Assembly: GCA_947490605.1 (NCBI GenBank)
Contig: CANLHE010000002.1
Span: 1-20,949, forward strand
Direction: 5' to 3'
DNA: 20,949 bases
Source: Actinomycetota bacterium
Lineage (GTDB): Bacteria; Actinomycetota; Actinomycetes; Nanopelagicales; Nanopelagicaceae
Every line of letters begins with the position of its first letter. The first letter of the stretch is position 1. The position numbers and the translations under genes were made by a program. Positions 7,069-14,712 of the stretch are shown here, in pieces. The notes below the pieces were generated by a model. It ran no database searches and was not told the DNA's origin. It saw only the letters and a program-made list of their open reading frames with translations.

Positions 7069-10000
7069 GAAGCGTTAAAATACTTTGCTTCTGGGTGGTG
7101 CAGAATGATTGAAGATGTTGATTGCTCTGGATGAAGTTGGAACTCTTCAGACAACGAGATACCAATTCGGTCTGGCTCTAACAATTCACACATTTGCAAT
7201 TGTTGCTCAAGGTCTGGGCATGCTGGATAGCCAAATGAATAACGAGACCCCTGATATCCCTGGTCAAAAATTGCTTTTAAATCCTTAGAGTCTGATCCAT
7301 TTATTTTAAGCTCCTCGCGGACCCTTGAATGCCAGTGTTCCGTTAAGGACTCAGTTAATTGAACGGAAAGACCATGTAGCTCTAAATACTCACGATACAA
7401 ATTTGCATTGAATAACTTACTTATGGCATCACTAATCGACTGCCCCATAGTAACAAATTGAAAACTAACAACATCTATCTCACCACTTTGCTTGCTTCGG
7501 AAGAAATCAGATAAGCACAATCTACGATCGCGACTTTGCCGTGGGAATGTAAATCTGACTCTCTCTTCTCCCTTTAAATTTCCTTCATGATGAAGAACAA
7601 CTAAATCATTACCATCGCTATAACAAGGAAAATATCCATATACAACTGCAGCATTAAGCCAACCATTAGATTGAACATCATTTAACAATGACCTTAATTG
7701 CGGTCTACCTTGTTGCTCTGCCATAGTTTCAAAATCTTTGCCTTTTAATCCCCACTGACCAAGGAATAAAGCTCGTTCGTCTAACATCCCAACATAATCG
7801 GCAAGTGCAACACCTTTAACTACCTTAGAACCATAAAACGGCGCAGATGGAACTGGGTTATTCTCAGACACATCACTTCTCTTCAAATCAACCTCAGTGG
7901 ATTCACTTCGATTAGTCTTTAATGTGCGTCTTTCTTTAAGTGGTGGCAGTTGAGCTCCAGGCACGCCACGTTTAATTCCCATCAAAGTATCCATCAATTT
8001 AAGACCTTCGAAAGCGTCTTTCGCATAGCGAACTGTTCCAGGAAATATTTCATTTAGATCCTGTTCAACAAAAGATCTGGTTAATGCAGCGCCGCCGAGA
8101 ACTACCGGCCACTTTTCTGAAAGCCCTCTTGAATCCAACTCCAATAAATTCTCTTTCATAATTACAGTTGATTTAACTAATAGACCAGACATACCAATCA
8201 CATCAACGTTATTAGCTACTGCTGCATCAATTATCTGATTTACTGTTTGCTTTATGCCGATATTAACTGTTTCATATCCGTTATTAGACAAAATAATATC
8301 TACTAAATTTTTACCAATATCGTGAACATCACCTTTTACGGTGGCCAGAAGTATCTTACCTCTACCTTCATCATCAGTTTTTTCAATAAAGGGCTCCAAA
8401 TAGGCAACAGCTGTTTTCATAACTTCTGCCGACTGAAGAACAAATGGAAGCTGCATCTCGCCCTTACCAAACAACTCTCCTACAGTTTTCATTCCAGAAA
8501 GTAGGTAGTCATTAATTATTGTGAGTGCTGGGATCTTTGAATCTAATGCGATTTTCAGATCATCTGCTAACCCAACTTTTTCGCCATCAATTATTCGGCG
8601 TTGCAATCTTTCATCAAGTGGAAGCGCGGCAAGTTCAGCGGCTCTGCTCTCCTTAGTAGAGGTAACTTCAATATTCTCAAATAATTGTAAAAACTTTGAA
8701 AGTGGGTCATATTCGATATCTCCATTTTGATCGAACCTTCTACGGTCGTAAACTAAATCCATCGCAACATCTAGTTGCTCCTTAGGAATACGACTAATCG
8801 GTGTAATTTTTGATGGATGAACAATTGCTGAATCCAGTCCGTTTTTAACAGCCTCTGATAGGAAAACTGAATTTAAAACGATTCTTGCAGCAGGGTTAAG
8901 TCCGAAAGAAACATTACTGACACCCAAAGTTGTCTGTACACCAGGAAACTCTTCTTTTAGCTCTTTAATCGCGTTTATTGTTTCGATGCCGTCCCGTCGC
9001 GTTTCCTCTTGTCCGGTTGCAATTGGAAAAGTTAAGCAATCAATAAGTATGTCTTCTACTTTCATGCCCCAATTTTTAGTTAAATCATTGATTAAGCGCC
9101 TAGAAACCTTTAATTTCCACATTGAATCACGTGCTTGACCATCTTCATCAATTGTCAGCGCTATTACAGCTGCGCCGTGCTCAACTACTAACGGCATGAT
9201 CCTTGCAAATCTAGAGGTTGGTCCATCTCCATCTTCATAGTTGACTGAATTAATTACCGATCTACCGCCCAATTGCTTTAGCCCGGCCTCTAGAACTGCT
9301 GGCTCTGTCGAGTCCAACACAATTGGTAGCGTTGAAGTTGTTGCAAATCGAAATGCTAGTTCCTTCATATCAGCAACACCATCGCGCCCAACATAATCAA
9401 CTGAAAGATCTAACATATGAGCACCATCTCTTATCTGGTCCCGTGCGATCTCAACGCAACTTTGCCAATCTTCAGCTAGTAGTGCATCTCTAAACGCCCT
9501 AGATCCATTTGCGTTAGTACGCTCTCCAATTGAAAGATAGGTATTTTGTTGTCTAAATGGTGCAAATTGATAGAGAGATGAGGCGCCGGATTCTCGATTT
9601 ACAATTCTCGCTGCATTATTGCTACCGCGCAGTTGTGTGACAACTTCCTTTAGATGCGCTGGTGTTGTGCCGCAGCATCCACCAACTAAGTTTACTTTGT
9701 ACTCATCAACAAACTGTTTTAAAGATTTAGCTAACTCACTTGGTGATAATGGATAATGTGCACCATTTTCACCGAGAATCGGTAGACCAGCATTTGGCAT
9801 TACCGAAATTCCTACTGTTGCGCCCTTACTTAAAACTCTTAAGTGCTCACTCATTTCTGCAGGACCAGTCGCGCAATTTAAACCAATTAAATCAATTCCA
9901 AGTGGTTCAAGTGCATTTAAAGCCGCCCCAATTTCTGAACCCATGAGCATCGTGCCTGTAGTTTCAACAGTTACCTGGGCAATCAAAACTATATCTTTTT

Positions 10001-10538
10001 TTGATTTCTTGATCGCTTCCCTTGCTCCGTTTATGGCTGACTTTGCCTGTAACAAATCTTGTGTTGTTTCAATGAGTAGCGCATCACTGCCACCTTCGAT
10101 TAAACCTTTTGAAGCTATTTCATAAGATTGCTTTAATATTTCATATGTTGTGTGACCAAGTGTTGGTAGTTTCGTGCCGGGGCCAAGTGAACCCAGTACC
10201 CATCTTGGGTTCTCTTTAGTTGAATATTCATCTGCTGCCTCTCTTGCAATTTTTGCACCTGCAAAAGCCAGTTCATAAATTCGATCTTCAATTCCATACT
10301 CAGCTAAATTAGCAAAATTTGCACCAAAAGTATTTGTTTCTATCGCGTCAACGCCAGCATCAAGATATTCAGCATGAACAGCTTTAACGATATCTGGCCT
10401 AGTTATATTTAAAATTTCATTACAGCCTTCATGATTTTGAAAATCTTCAAGGCTTGGATTTTGATCTTGCAACATAGTGCCCATTGCGCCATCGGCAATA
10501 ACAACCCGCTGCTTCAAAGCAGAGCGAAGAGAGTTCAT
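7065..10538 (-). CDS. metH: Cobalamin-dependent methionine synthase MetH
   Basis: Transfers the methyl group of 5-methyltetrahydrofolate to homocysteine through bound cobalamin. At 1157 residues it has all four modules: homocysteine-binding barrel (about 1-310) with zinc ligands Cys222, Cys288 and Cys289; pterin-binding barrel (about 330-600, from SIGERTNANGSRAF); helical cap plus cobalamin domain (about 640-860) with DVHDIGKN and axial His739; and the C-terminal AdoMet reactivation domain (about 905-1157) with RYSFGYPACPDL at 1099-1110. Nothing is truncated. The organism therefore needs cobalamin, made or imported. A TAAACT box lies seven bases before the ATG with no Shine-Dalgarno sequence. 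The 39-base gap to mshC is too short for a cobalamin riboswitch. Downstream HAD and trmI are translationally coupled. Confidence 0.97.
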   Translation of the reverse strand: MNSLRSALKQRVVIADGAMGTMLQDQNPSLEDFQNHEGCNEILNITRPDIVKAVHAEYLDAGVDAIETNTFGANFANLAEYGIEDRIYELAFAGAKIAREAADEYSTKENPRWVLGSLGPGTKLPTLGHTTYEILKQSYEIASKGLIEGGSDALLIETTQDLLQAKSAINGAREAIKKSKKDIVLIAQVTVETTGTMLMGSEIGAALNALEPLGIDLIGLNCATGPAEMSEHLRVLSKGATVGISVMPNAGLPILGENGAHYPLSPSELAKSLKQFVDEYKVNLVGGCCGTTPAHLKEVVTQLRGSNNAARIVNRESGASSLYQFAPFRQQNTYLSIGERTNANGSRAFRDALLAEDWQSCVEIARDQIRDGAHMLDLSVDYVGRDGVADMKELAFRFATTSTLPIVLDSTEPAVLEAGLKQLGGRSVINSVNYEDGDGPTSRFARIMPLVVEHGAAVIALTIDEDGQARDSMWKLKVSRRLINDLTKNWGMKVEDILIDCLTFPIATGQEETRRDGIETINAIKELKEEFPGVQTTLGVSNVSFGLNPAARIVLNSVFLSEAVKNGLDSAIVHPSKITPISRIPKEQLDVAMDLVYDRRRFDQNGDIEYDPLSKFLQLFENIEVTSTKESRAAELAALPLDERLQRRIIDGEKVGLADDLKIALDSKIPALTIINDYLLSGMKTVGELFGKGEMQLPFVLQSAEVMKTAVAYLEPFIEKTDDEGRGKILLATVKGDVHDIGKNLVDIILSNNGYETVNIGIKQTVNQIIDAAVANNVDVIGMSGLLVKSTVIMKENLLELDSRGLSEKWPVVLGGAALTRSFVEQDLNEIFPGTVRYAKDAFEGLKLMDTLMGIKRGVPGAQLPPLKERRTLKTNRSESTEVDLKRSDVSENNPVPSAPFYGSKVVKGVALADYVGMLDERALFLGQWGLKGKDFETMAEQQGRPQLRSLLNDVQSNGWLNAAVVYGYFPCYSDGNDLVVLHHEGNLKGEERVRFTFPRQSRDRRLCLSDFFRSKQSGEIDVVSFQFVTMGQSISDAISKLFNANLYREYLELHGLSVQLTESLTEHWHSRVREELKINGSDSKDLKAIFDQGYQGSRYSFGYPACPDLEQQLQMCELLEPDRIGISLSEEFQLHPEQSTSSIILHHPEAKYFNAS

Positions 10539-10545
10539 TTGCCCT

Positions 10546-10551
10546 AGTTTA
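10546..10551 (-). promoter_or_regulatory. Putative -10 box of metH
   Basis: Minus-strand TAAACT seven bases before the metH ATG, inside the 39-base gap after mshC. It suggests that metH has its own leaderless promoter besides any read-through from the mshC operon. Confidence 0.4.
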
Positions 10552-10577
10552 CCTTAATAAATCGGCGGCAAACTCAA

Positions 10578-11801
10578 TTACAGTGCTAAACCAAGCAGTG
10601 AATCAATTGCTCTAGAGACTAAACCGCTTTGATTAACATCTCCATTATTATCAGATTTTCTCGACCAATCTAATAATCGTTTTAAAGCTGACGGAGTATC
10701 TAGGTTATTTGAAATATCAAAAATCAAACCACTAACTAACTCCGTTGAATCACTAACTTCACTTTGAGAAAGTGAACGACGAATCTGATTAATTTCTAAA
10801 TCTGCTGTTTTAAGTAATTCATTACTCCAAGCTCTATCTTCTTGATAATGACCTTTTAGGAGCGCCCACCTAATTGCCATTGGATCAACTTTTGCTTCTA
10901 ATAATTTTGATACAAATACTAGGTTTCCCTTTGACTTGCTCATTTTCTCACCATCTAAACCGATCATGGCCGCATGCACAAAGTATTTTGCGAAATCCCG
11001 ACCATATGCAGCTTTAACTATTTGTGCGCTCATAAAATGGTGTGGGAAAATAAGATCACTTCCACCACCTTGAAGATCAATTATTGGATCACTATTTTTA
11101 TCATCTAGGAACTCACAAGCGATAGCTGTGCACTCAACATGCCATCCCGGACGACCAAATCCTAAGTTGCTCTGCCACCCTGGTTCATTATTACGATTTG
11201 CTAACCAAATAACTGGATCCAATGGGTGCTTCTTACCAATTCTAGTTGGGTCTCCCCCACGCTCAGCAAAAATACTTATTGCTGCATCAACTTGTAATGG
11301 CAATTTTTCTAAAAATGGTTCAACCGAGAAGTAGTGGTCGCCAGAAATTTCATAAAGATGTCCATTATGCGATAACTTCTGAATAAATCTCTCGATGATA
11401 TCGATTGAGTCAGTTACCTTTGCAAAATTCGTTGGAGGTAAAATTCTAAGAGCTGTCATATCAGACTTATAAAGATCAATCTGAGCGTTAGCAAGAAATT
11501 GCCAATCAATTTTATCTCGGTTAGCACGTTCAAAAAGTGGATCATCAATATCGGTAATATTCTCAACAAAACTTACCTTTGAGCCAGAAAGACGTTTATA
11601 ACGATTTATTAGATCAAAACTAAGGTAAGTAGCAGCATGCCCTAAGTGTGTAGCATCATAGGGAGTAATTCCACAGACATACATTTTAAAACTATCACCC
11701 ATAATTGCCTTCAATTCACCAGAATTAGAGTCCTTCAATTTCAAAGTCGGGAAATCGTTAAAATCAAGTGTTGGTAAATAAAGATCTGGCCATGTTTTCA
11801 T
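10578..11801 (-). CDS. mshC: L-cysteine:1D-myo-inositol 2-amino-2-deoxy-alpha-D-glucopyranoside ligase MshC
   Basis: ATP-dependent ligase joining cysteine to GlcN-inositol in mycothiol synthesis. It is a cysteinyl-tRNA synthetase paralogue, and the diagnostic MshC phrase CGITPYDATHLGHAAT (residues 43-58) replaces the CGPTVYD of CysRS. Other motifs are GRPGWHVEC (zinc Cys at 224), FPHH, and KMSKSKGN (286-293). It lacks the C-terminal anticodon-binding extension of CysRS. I chose the ATG at 11801 (407 residues, close to the usual 410 or so) because GAGGT lies seven bases upstream (11809-11813) and the start then falls just past the upstream stop. An in-frame start at 11846 would add 15 atypical residues and overlap the neighbour by 31 bases. 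Last gene of the phosphatase-DUF3090-kinase-like-mshC operon. Confidence 0.95.
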   Translation of the reverse strand: MKTWPDLYLPTLDFNDFPTLKLKDSNSGELKAIMGDSFKMYVCGITPYDATHLGHAATYLSFDLINRYKRLSGSKVSFVENITDIDDPLFERANRDKIDWQFLANAQIDLYKSDMTALRILPPTNFAKVTDSIDIIERFIQKLSHNGHLYEISGDHYFSVEPFLEKLPLQVDAAISIFAERGGDPTRIGKKHPLDPVIWLANRNNEPGWQSNLGFGRPGWHVECTAIACEFLDDKNSDPIIDLQGGGSDLIFPHHFMSAQIVKAAYGRDFAKYFVHAAMIGLDGEKMSKSKGNLVFVSKLLEAKVDPMAIRWALLKGHYQEDRAWSNELLKTADLEINQIRRSLSQSEVSDSTELVSGLIFDISNNLDTPSALKRLLDWSRKSDNNGDVNQSGLVSRAIDSLLGLAL

Positions 11802-11808
11802 GTTATCT

Positions 11809-11813
11809 ACCTC
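11809..11813 (-). promoter_or_regulatory. Ribosome binding site deciding the mshC start
   Basis: Minus-strand GAGGT seven bases before the ATG at 11801. It selects this ATG over the in-frame start 15 codons upstream, which would lie inside the preceding gene. Confidence 0.65.
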
Positions 11814-11815
11814 GC

Positions 11816-12511
11816 TTAAACCGGTGGCCATGGGACTGCTGGCCAAGCCTCACTTGGCTCCGGAAACCTAGCACTACTAATTAGATTATCAGTCCTACTT
11901 GTTATCGCAGCTACCTCTTCTTTAGTTAGATAATTTGAAAAAACTTCATTGAGGTCAATTGATTTAACATTATTTAAAAGACTTAACTCTTCTGGCAAAA
12001 AGGACTGTTCGGAAAACTGCCATAGGACTGTTCTTAGTTTGTCCTCAGAATGAAATGCCACGCCATGGTCGCATCCTTTAAGTACTCCATTTTCATCAAC
12101 CAATAAATGCCCGAATTTGCGGTCGGTGTTATTAATAATTGCATCAAAGAGGGCAAGTTTGCGTAGTTGGTGATCGGACCTTTGGCCGAACTCAACCACA
12201 TCAATGTTCTGATCTACCTTGATCCACTCTTGAACCATGCCAAATCCGAATGGTCCTTCCCGTAATACTGTGTATGGAACGATATTAAAATCTGCAAGAT
12301 CGCTTAATAAATATGCGGAATATTCTCGGTTGGCAAGGTTTCCATCTGGAAAATCCCACAGTGGTCTCTCGCCAGCCACTGGTTTGTAGATTACCTCTAT
12401 TAATGGATCGCTGCCTTCTACATTAGCTAATAAGGTTGCATTCGAAGCATCTACTAGACGGCCAACTACAGTTAAGTTTCCGTTCAAAATTAAATCAGTT
12501 ACATCTTTCAT
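11816..12511 (-). CDS. Actinobacterial conserved protein with PI3/4-kinase-like fold (TIGR03843-type)
   Basis: Uncharacterised family found next to mshC in many actinobacteria, distantly related to phosphatidylinositol 3/4-kinases. From the ATG at 12511 the protein has 231 residues. It opens with the family phrase NLTVVGRLVDASNATLL (12-28), then a candidate ATP-binding lysine in VIYKP (Lys43), a conserved GNLANREYSAYLLSD segment (Glu63), a catalytic-loop-like INNTDRKFGHLL (126-137) and a metal-binding-like CDHG (147-150). The kinase-type residues therefore look intact, but the substrate is unknown. The chosen ATG overlaps the DUF3090 stop as ATGA (12508-12511). A GTG nine codons upstream is the alternative. 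The mshC start follows 14 bases after its stop. Confidence 0.85.
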   Translation of the reverse strand: MKDVTDLILNGNLTVVGRLVDASNATLLANVEGSDPLIEVIYKPVAGERPLWDFPDGNLANREYSAYLLSDLADFNIVPYTVLREGPFGFGMVQEWIKVDQNIDVVEFGQRSDHQLRKLALFDAIINNTDRKFGHLLVDENGVLKGCDHGVAFHSEDKLRTVLWQFSEQSFLPEELSLLNNVKSIDLNEVFSNYLTKEEVAAITSRTDNLISSARFPEPSEAWPAVPWPPV

Positions 12512-13047
12512 CTGCGATAACCATTGGCCCGAGGACACAAATGGCCAAGTGGATCAATTGGAAGTCCACAAAATGGACAGGCTGCTCGGCCAGCATTCAC
12601 AATACTCATCGCACGTTCACAGAAACCTTTTACTTGCGCAATATTAAGTGTGGCTATTAAAAGATCTGGGCCCATATCTATGTCGTCTAAAATAAGATCA
12701 TCATCTTGTGAAGCTGCCTGTATATTCACTACTACTAACTCATTCTCCCAAGTAATACTTATTACTCCTACTTGAAAATCCTCATCAATTGGCAACTCCA
12801 TAGGTTGGTTATCAAGATCAGGTGCGGCAGAGATTACTTCTGGCGAAGCTAACTTACCTCGACGCAATTCACGCACTAACTCTTCTAATCTCTCAGTTAA
12901 TGCAATCACCTGACTCTTTTCTATGGTTACAGAGTTAAGTCCATCGACAGATTTTACTTGAATGAAAAATTGACGCTGGCCAGGGTCACCAATTGCACTG
13001 ACAATAAACCTAGTTGCTGGTTCGTGACGATAAATAATACGCGGCAC
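12508..13047 (-). CDS. DUF3090 family protein with C-terminal zinc-ribbon-like motif
   Basis: Actinobacterial conserved protein of unknown function, 179 residues from the GTG at 13047. That start gives MPRIIYRHEPATRFIVS, matching the family's usual N-terminus, and has GGAGGAG just upstream (13051-13057). A GTG four codons earlier is less likely. The N-terminal half reads as a beta-rich domain (GDPGQRQFFIQV), the middle is acidic (about 95-130), and the end carries CPFCGLPIDPLGHLC with Cys157, Cys160, His169 and Cys171 as a plausible zinc site. The start shares a base with the phosphatase stop (TAGTG) and the stop overlaps the next gene as ATGA, so all three are coupled. Context links it to mycothiol synthesis, but no function is proven. 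Confidence 0.88.
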   Translation of the reverse strand: MPRIIYRHEPATRFIVSAIGDPGQRQFFIQVKSVDGLNSVTIEKSQVIALTERLEELVRELRRGKLASPEVISAAPDLDNQPMELPIDEDFQVGVISITWENELVVVNIQAASQDDDLILDDIDMGPDLLIATLNIAQVKGFCERAMSIVNAGRAACPFCGLPIDPLGHLCPRANGYRR

Positions 13048-13718
13048 TATCTCCTCCACCAGCGGGCACCAGTAAGGATGTTTCCGCCACCAAGTAAATT
13101 TGAATCAAATTTTGAGATTACTGTTTGAGATACCTTAAAATTACTCTGCAAAATAGTGGTACCAGACTTTTCTAGATTGATTATCGTAAGCGACGCAGGC
13201 TCAACTACAAAGCTTTGAAAACGATTAATTGGCAATCCAAGAGATGAAGTTATAGCCATCTTGATGATGTCCCCATGGGTTACAACTAAAATTGGGCCTT
13301 TCTTAGTCTTCAGATCAGCAAGTGCAAGATCTACCCGTTTGCGCATACTTTTAAAACTTTCTCCTTGCGGAAAAGTGAAAGCGGCCGGATTATTTTGAAC
13401 ATTCTTCCATTTGGGATCTTTACTCAACACCGCAAGCTTTCTGCCAGACCATTTTCCATAATTCATTTCGATTACTCTGTTATCTACCTGAAAATCAATT
13501 TTTGAATTTTTCTCCATAAACGGTGCAATTGTTTGTATACACCTAGTAAGCGGACTGGAATAAACTTTAGAAAATTTGATTGCTGAAAGATAAGAAATAA
13601 GCGATTCAGCTTGTTTAAAACCGGCTTTTGACAACTCAACTGAGTCATCCTGGCCAGCTAAAATGCCTTTGGTGTTGGCCACAGACTGGGCATGTCGCAA
13701 AAGATAGATAATCGGCAT
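13047..13718 (-). CDS. Histidine phosphatase (phosphoglycerate mutase-like) family protein
   Basis: Branch-1 histidine phosphatase of 223 residues, the actinobacterial type that accompanies DUF3090 and mshC. The catalytic motif LLRHAQS places Arg8 and nucleophile His9. Other active-site residues are Arg59 in SSPLTRC, Glu84 in VIEMNYGKW and His148 in VVTHGD. All are present, so the enzyme should be active, but the substrate is unknown. It is the first gene of a four-gene operon ending in mshC, and its TAG stop overlaps the next GTG. A TAACCT box six bases before the ATG suggests a leaderless mRNA. The divergent aldo/keto reductase gene starts 49 bases away, so the two share a compact promoter region. 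Confidence 0.9.
   Translation of the reverse strand: MPIIYLLRHAQSVANTKGILAGQDDSVELSKAGFKQAESLISYLSAIKFSKVYSSPLTRCIQTIAPFMEKNSKIDFQVDNRVIEMNYGKWSGRKLAVLSKDPKWKNVQNNPAAFTFPQGESFKSMRKRVDLALADLKTKKGPILVVTHGDIIKMAITSSLGLPINRFQSFVVEPASLTIINLEKSGTTILQSNFKVSQTVISKFDSNLLGGGNILTGARWWRR
13051..13057 (-). promoter_or_regulatory. Strong Shine-Dalgarno sequence of the DUF3090 gene
   Basis: Minus-strand GGAGGAG ending three bases before the GTG at 13047 (the GGAGG core is five bases away), within the last codons of the phosphatase gene. It is the best ribosome binding site in the window and decides the DUF3090 start. Confidence 0.65.
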
Positions 13719-13724
13719 TTGGCA

Positions 13725-13730
13725 AGGTTA
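13725..13730 (-). promoter_or_regulatory. Putative -10 box of the histidine phosphatase-mshC operon
   Basis: Minus-strand TAACCT six bases before the ATG, identical in sequence and distance to the pafB box. No Shine-Dalgarno sequence and no clear -35 box. Confidence 0.5.
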
Positions 13731-13754
13731 CCGATCTTTTCCCCCTCTTGTTGC

Positions 13755-13760
13755 TAGCCT
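13755..13760 (+). promoter_or_regulatory. Putative -10 box of the aldo/keto reductase gene
   Basis: TAGCCT seven bases before the ATG at 13768, without a ribosome binding site between. It faces the phosphatase-operon promoter in the same 49-base gap. Confidence 0.45.
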
Positions 13761-13767
13761 GCCAGCC

Positions 13768-14712
13768 ATGGAACGTCGCAAATTAGGTGGAGTATCGATC
13801 TCCCGACTCGGACTAGGAACTATGACCTGGGGTCGTGATACTGATGAAAATGAAGCTGCCCAACAGTTGCAGTACTTTGTTGAAGCCGGTGGAAATTTAG
13901 TTGATACCGCAGCCGTTTATGGCGATGGTGACGCTGAACGTGTTCTCGGTGGTTTTATTGGCACGTTAGTAAAAAGAGATGACCTTTTTATTGCAACCAA
14001 AGGTGGCTTAACATTTAAAGATGGTAATCGCCAAGTAAATAACTCTCGTAATGAATTAATCTCTGATTTAGATAAATCTTTAAGTAGATTAAATATTGAT
14101 TATGTAGATCTTTGGCAAATCCATACTTGGGATAAAAATACTCCCCTAGAAGAGACTTTATCCGCGCTTGATTATGCAACCAGTTCTGGAAAAGCTCGTT
14201 ATGTGAGTGTTTGCAATTTCAATGGCTGGCAACTTGCAAGAAGTGCAACACTGCAAAACCCAATCTTTGGTAAAGCTGCAATTACCTCAGCGCAGAATGA
14301 ATACTCTTTGCTAAATAGAAAAGCAGAGGAGGAGGTAATTCCTGCCTCGGCAGCACTAAATCTTGGTTTCTTAGCTTGGTCACCCCTAGGAAGAGGAGTT
14401 TTAACTGGTAAGTATCGAGGCGGCGTGCCATCTGATTCTCGAGGCGCTTCACCACACTTTGCTAATTTTGTTGAGCCATATCTTTCTGAGCGATGCCAAC
14501 AAATTGTGGAAGCTGTTTGTGTAGCAGCTGAAGGATTGGGCTACTCACCTCTTGAGGTAGCACTCTCCTGGGTTAGAGATGCACCAGGAGTAACGAGCGC
14601 ATTAATAGGAGCTAGAACTGGTGCGCAACTACGTGGAATTCTTACTGTTGAACAAATAACTTTACCTGAACAGGTTAGACAAGCATTAAATGAGGTTTCA
14701 GCCTCTAGTTAA
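13768..14712 (+). CDS. Aldo/keto reductase
   Basis: NAD(P)H-dependent oxidoreductase of the AKR superfamily, 314 residues, a complete TIM barrel. The N-terminus RKLGGVSISRLGLGTMTWG is typical. The catalytic tetrad is visible as Asp46 and Tyr51 (DTAAVYG), Lys78 (IATKGG) and His119 (LWQIHTWD). The C-terminal cofactor-binding loops read SPLGRGVLTGKY and ALIGARTGAQL. It resembles the tas/YghZ-like or IolS-like group, but the carbonyl substrate cannot be inferred. In other actinobacteria a similar gene can accompany the phosphatase-mshC cluster. Its stop shares a TTAA (14709-14712) with the stop of the convergent M20 peptidase gene. Confidence 0.92.
   Translation: MERRKLGGVSISRLGLGTMTWGRDTDENEAAQQLQYFVEAGGNLVDTAAVYGDGDAERVLGGFIGTLVKRDDLFIATKGGLTFKDGNRQVNNSRNELISDLDKSLSRLNIDYVDLWQIHTWDKNTPLEETLSALDYATSSGKARYVSVCNFNGWQLARSATLQNPIFGKAAITSAQNEYSLLNRKAEEEVIPASAALNLGFLAWSPLGRGVLTGKYRGGVPSDSRGASPHFANFVEPYLSERCQQIVEAVCVAAEGLGYSPLEVALSWVRDAPGVTSALIGARTGAQLRGILTVEQITLPEQVRQALNEVSASS

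Noticed and set aside
10539..10577. Cobalamin or SAM riboswitch before metH
   Set aside because: The gap is 39 bases, far too short for either aptamer, and holds only a -10-like box.
10578..11801. Cysteinyl-tRNA synthetase (cysS)
   Set aside because: The CGITPYDATHLGHA signature, the short C-terminus and the neighbouring DUF3090/phosphatase genes identify MshC, not CysRS.
12436..12775. Two overlapping plus-strand open frames across the DUF3090/kinase-like junction
   Set aside because: Both are antisense to well-supported coupled genes and have no promoter or recognisable domain.
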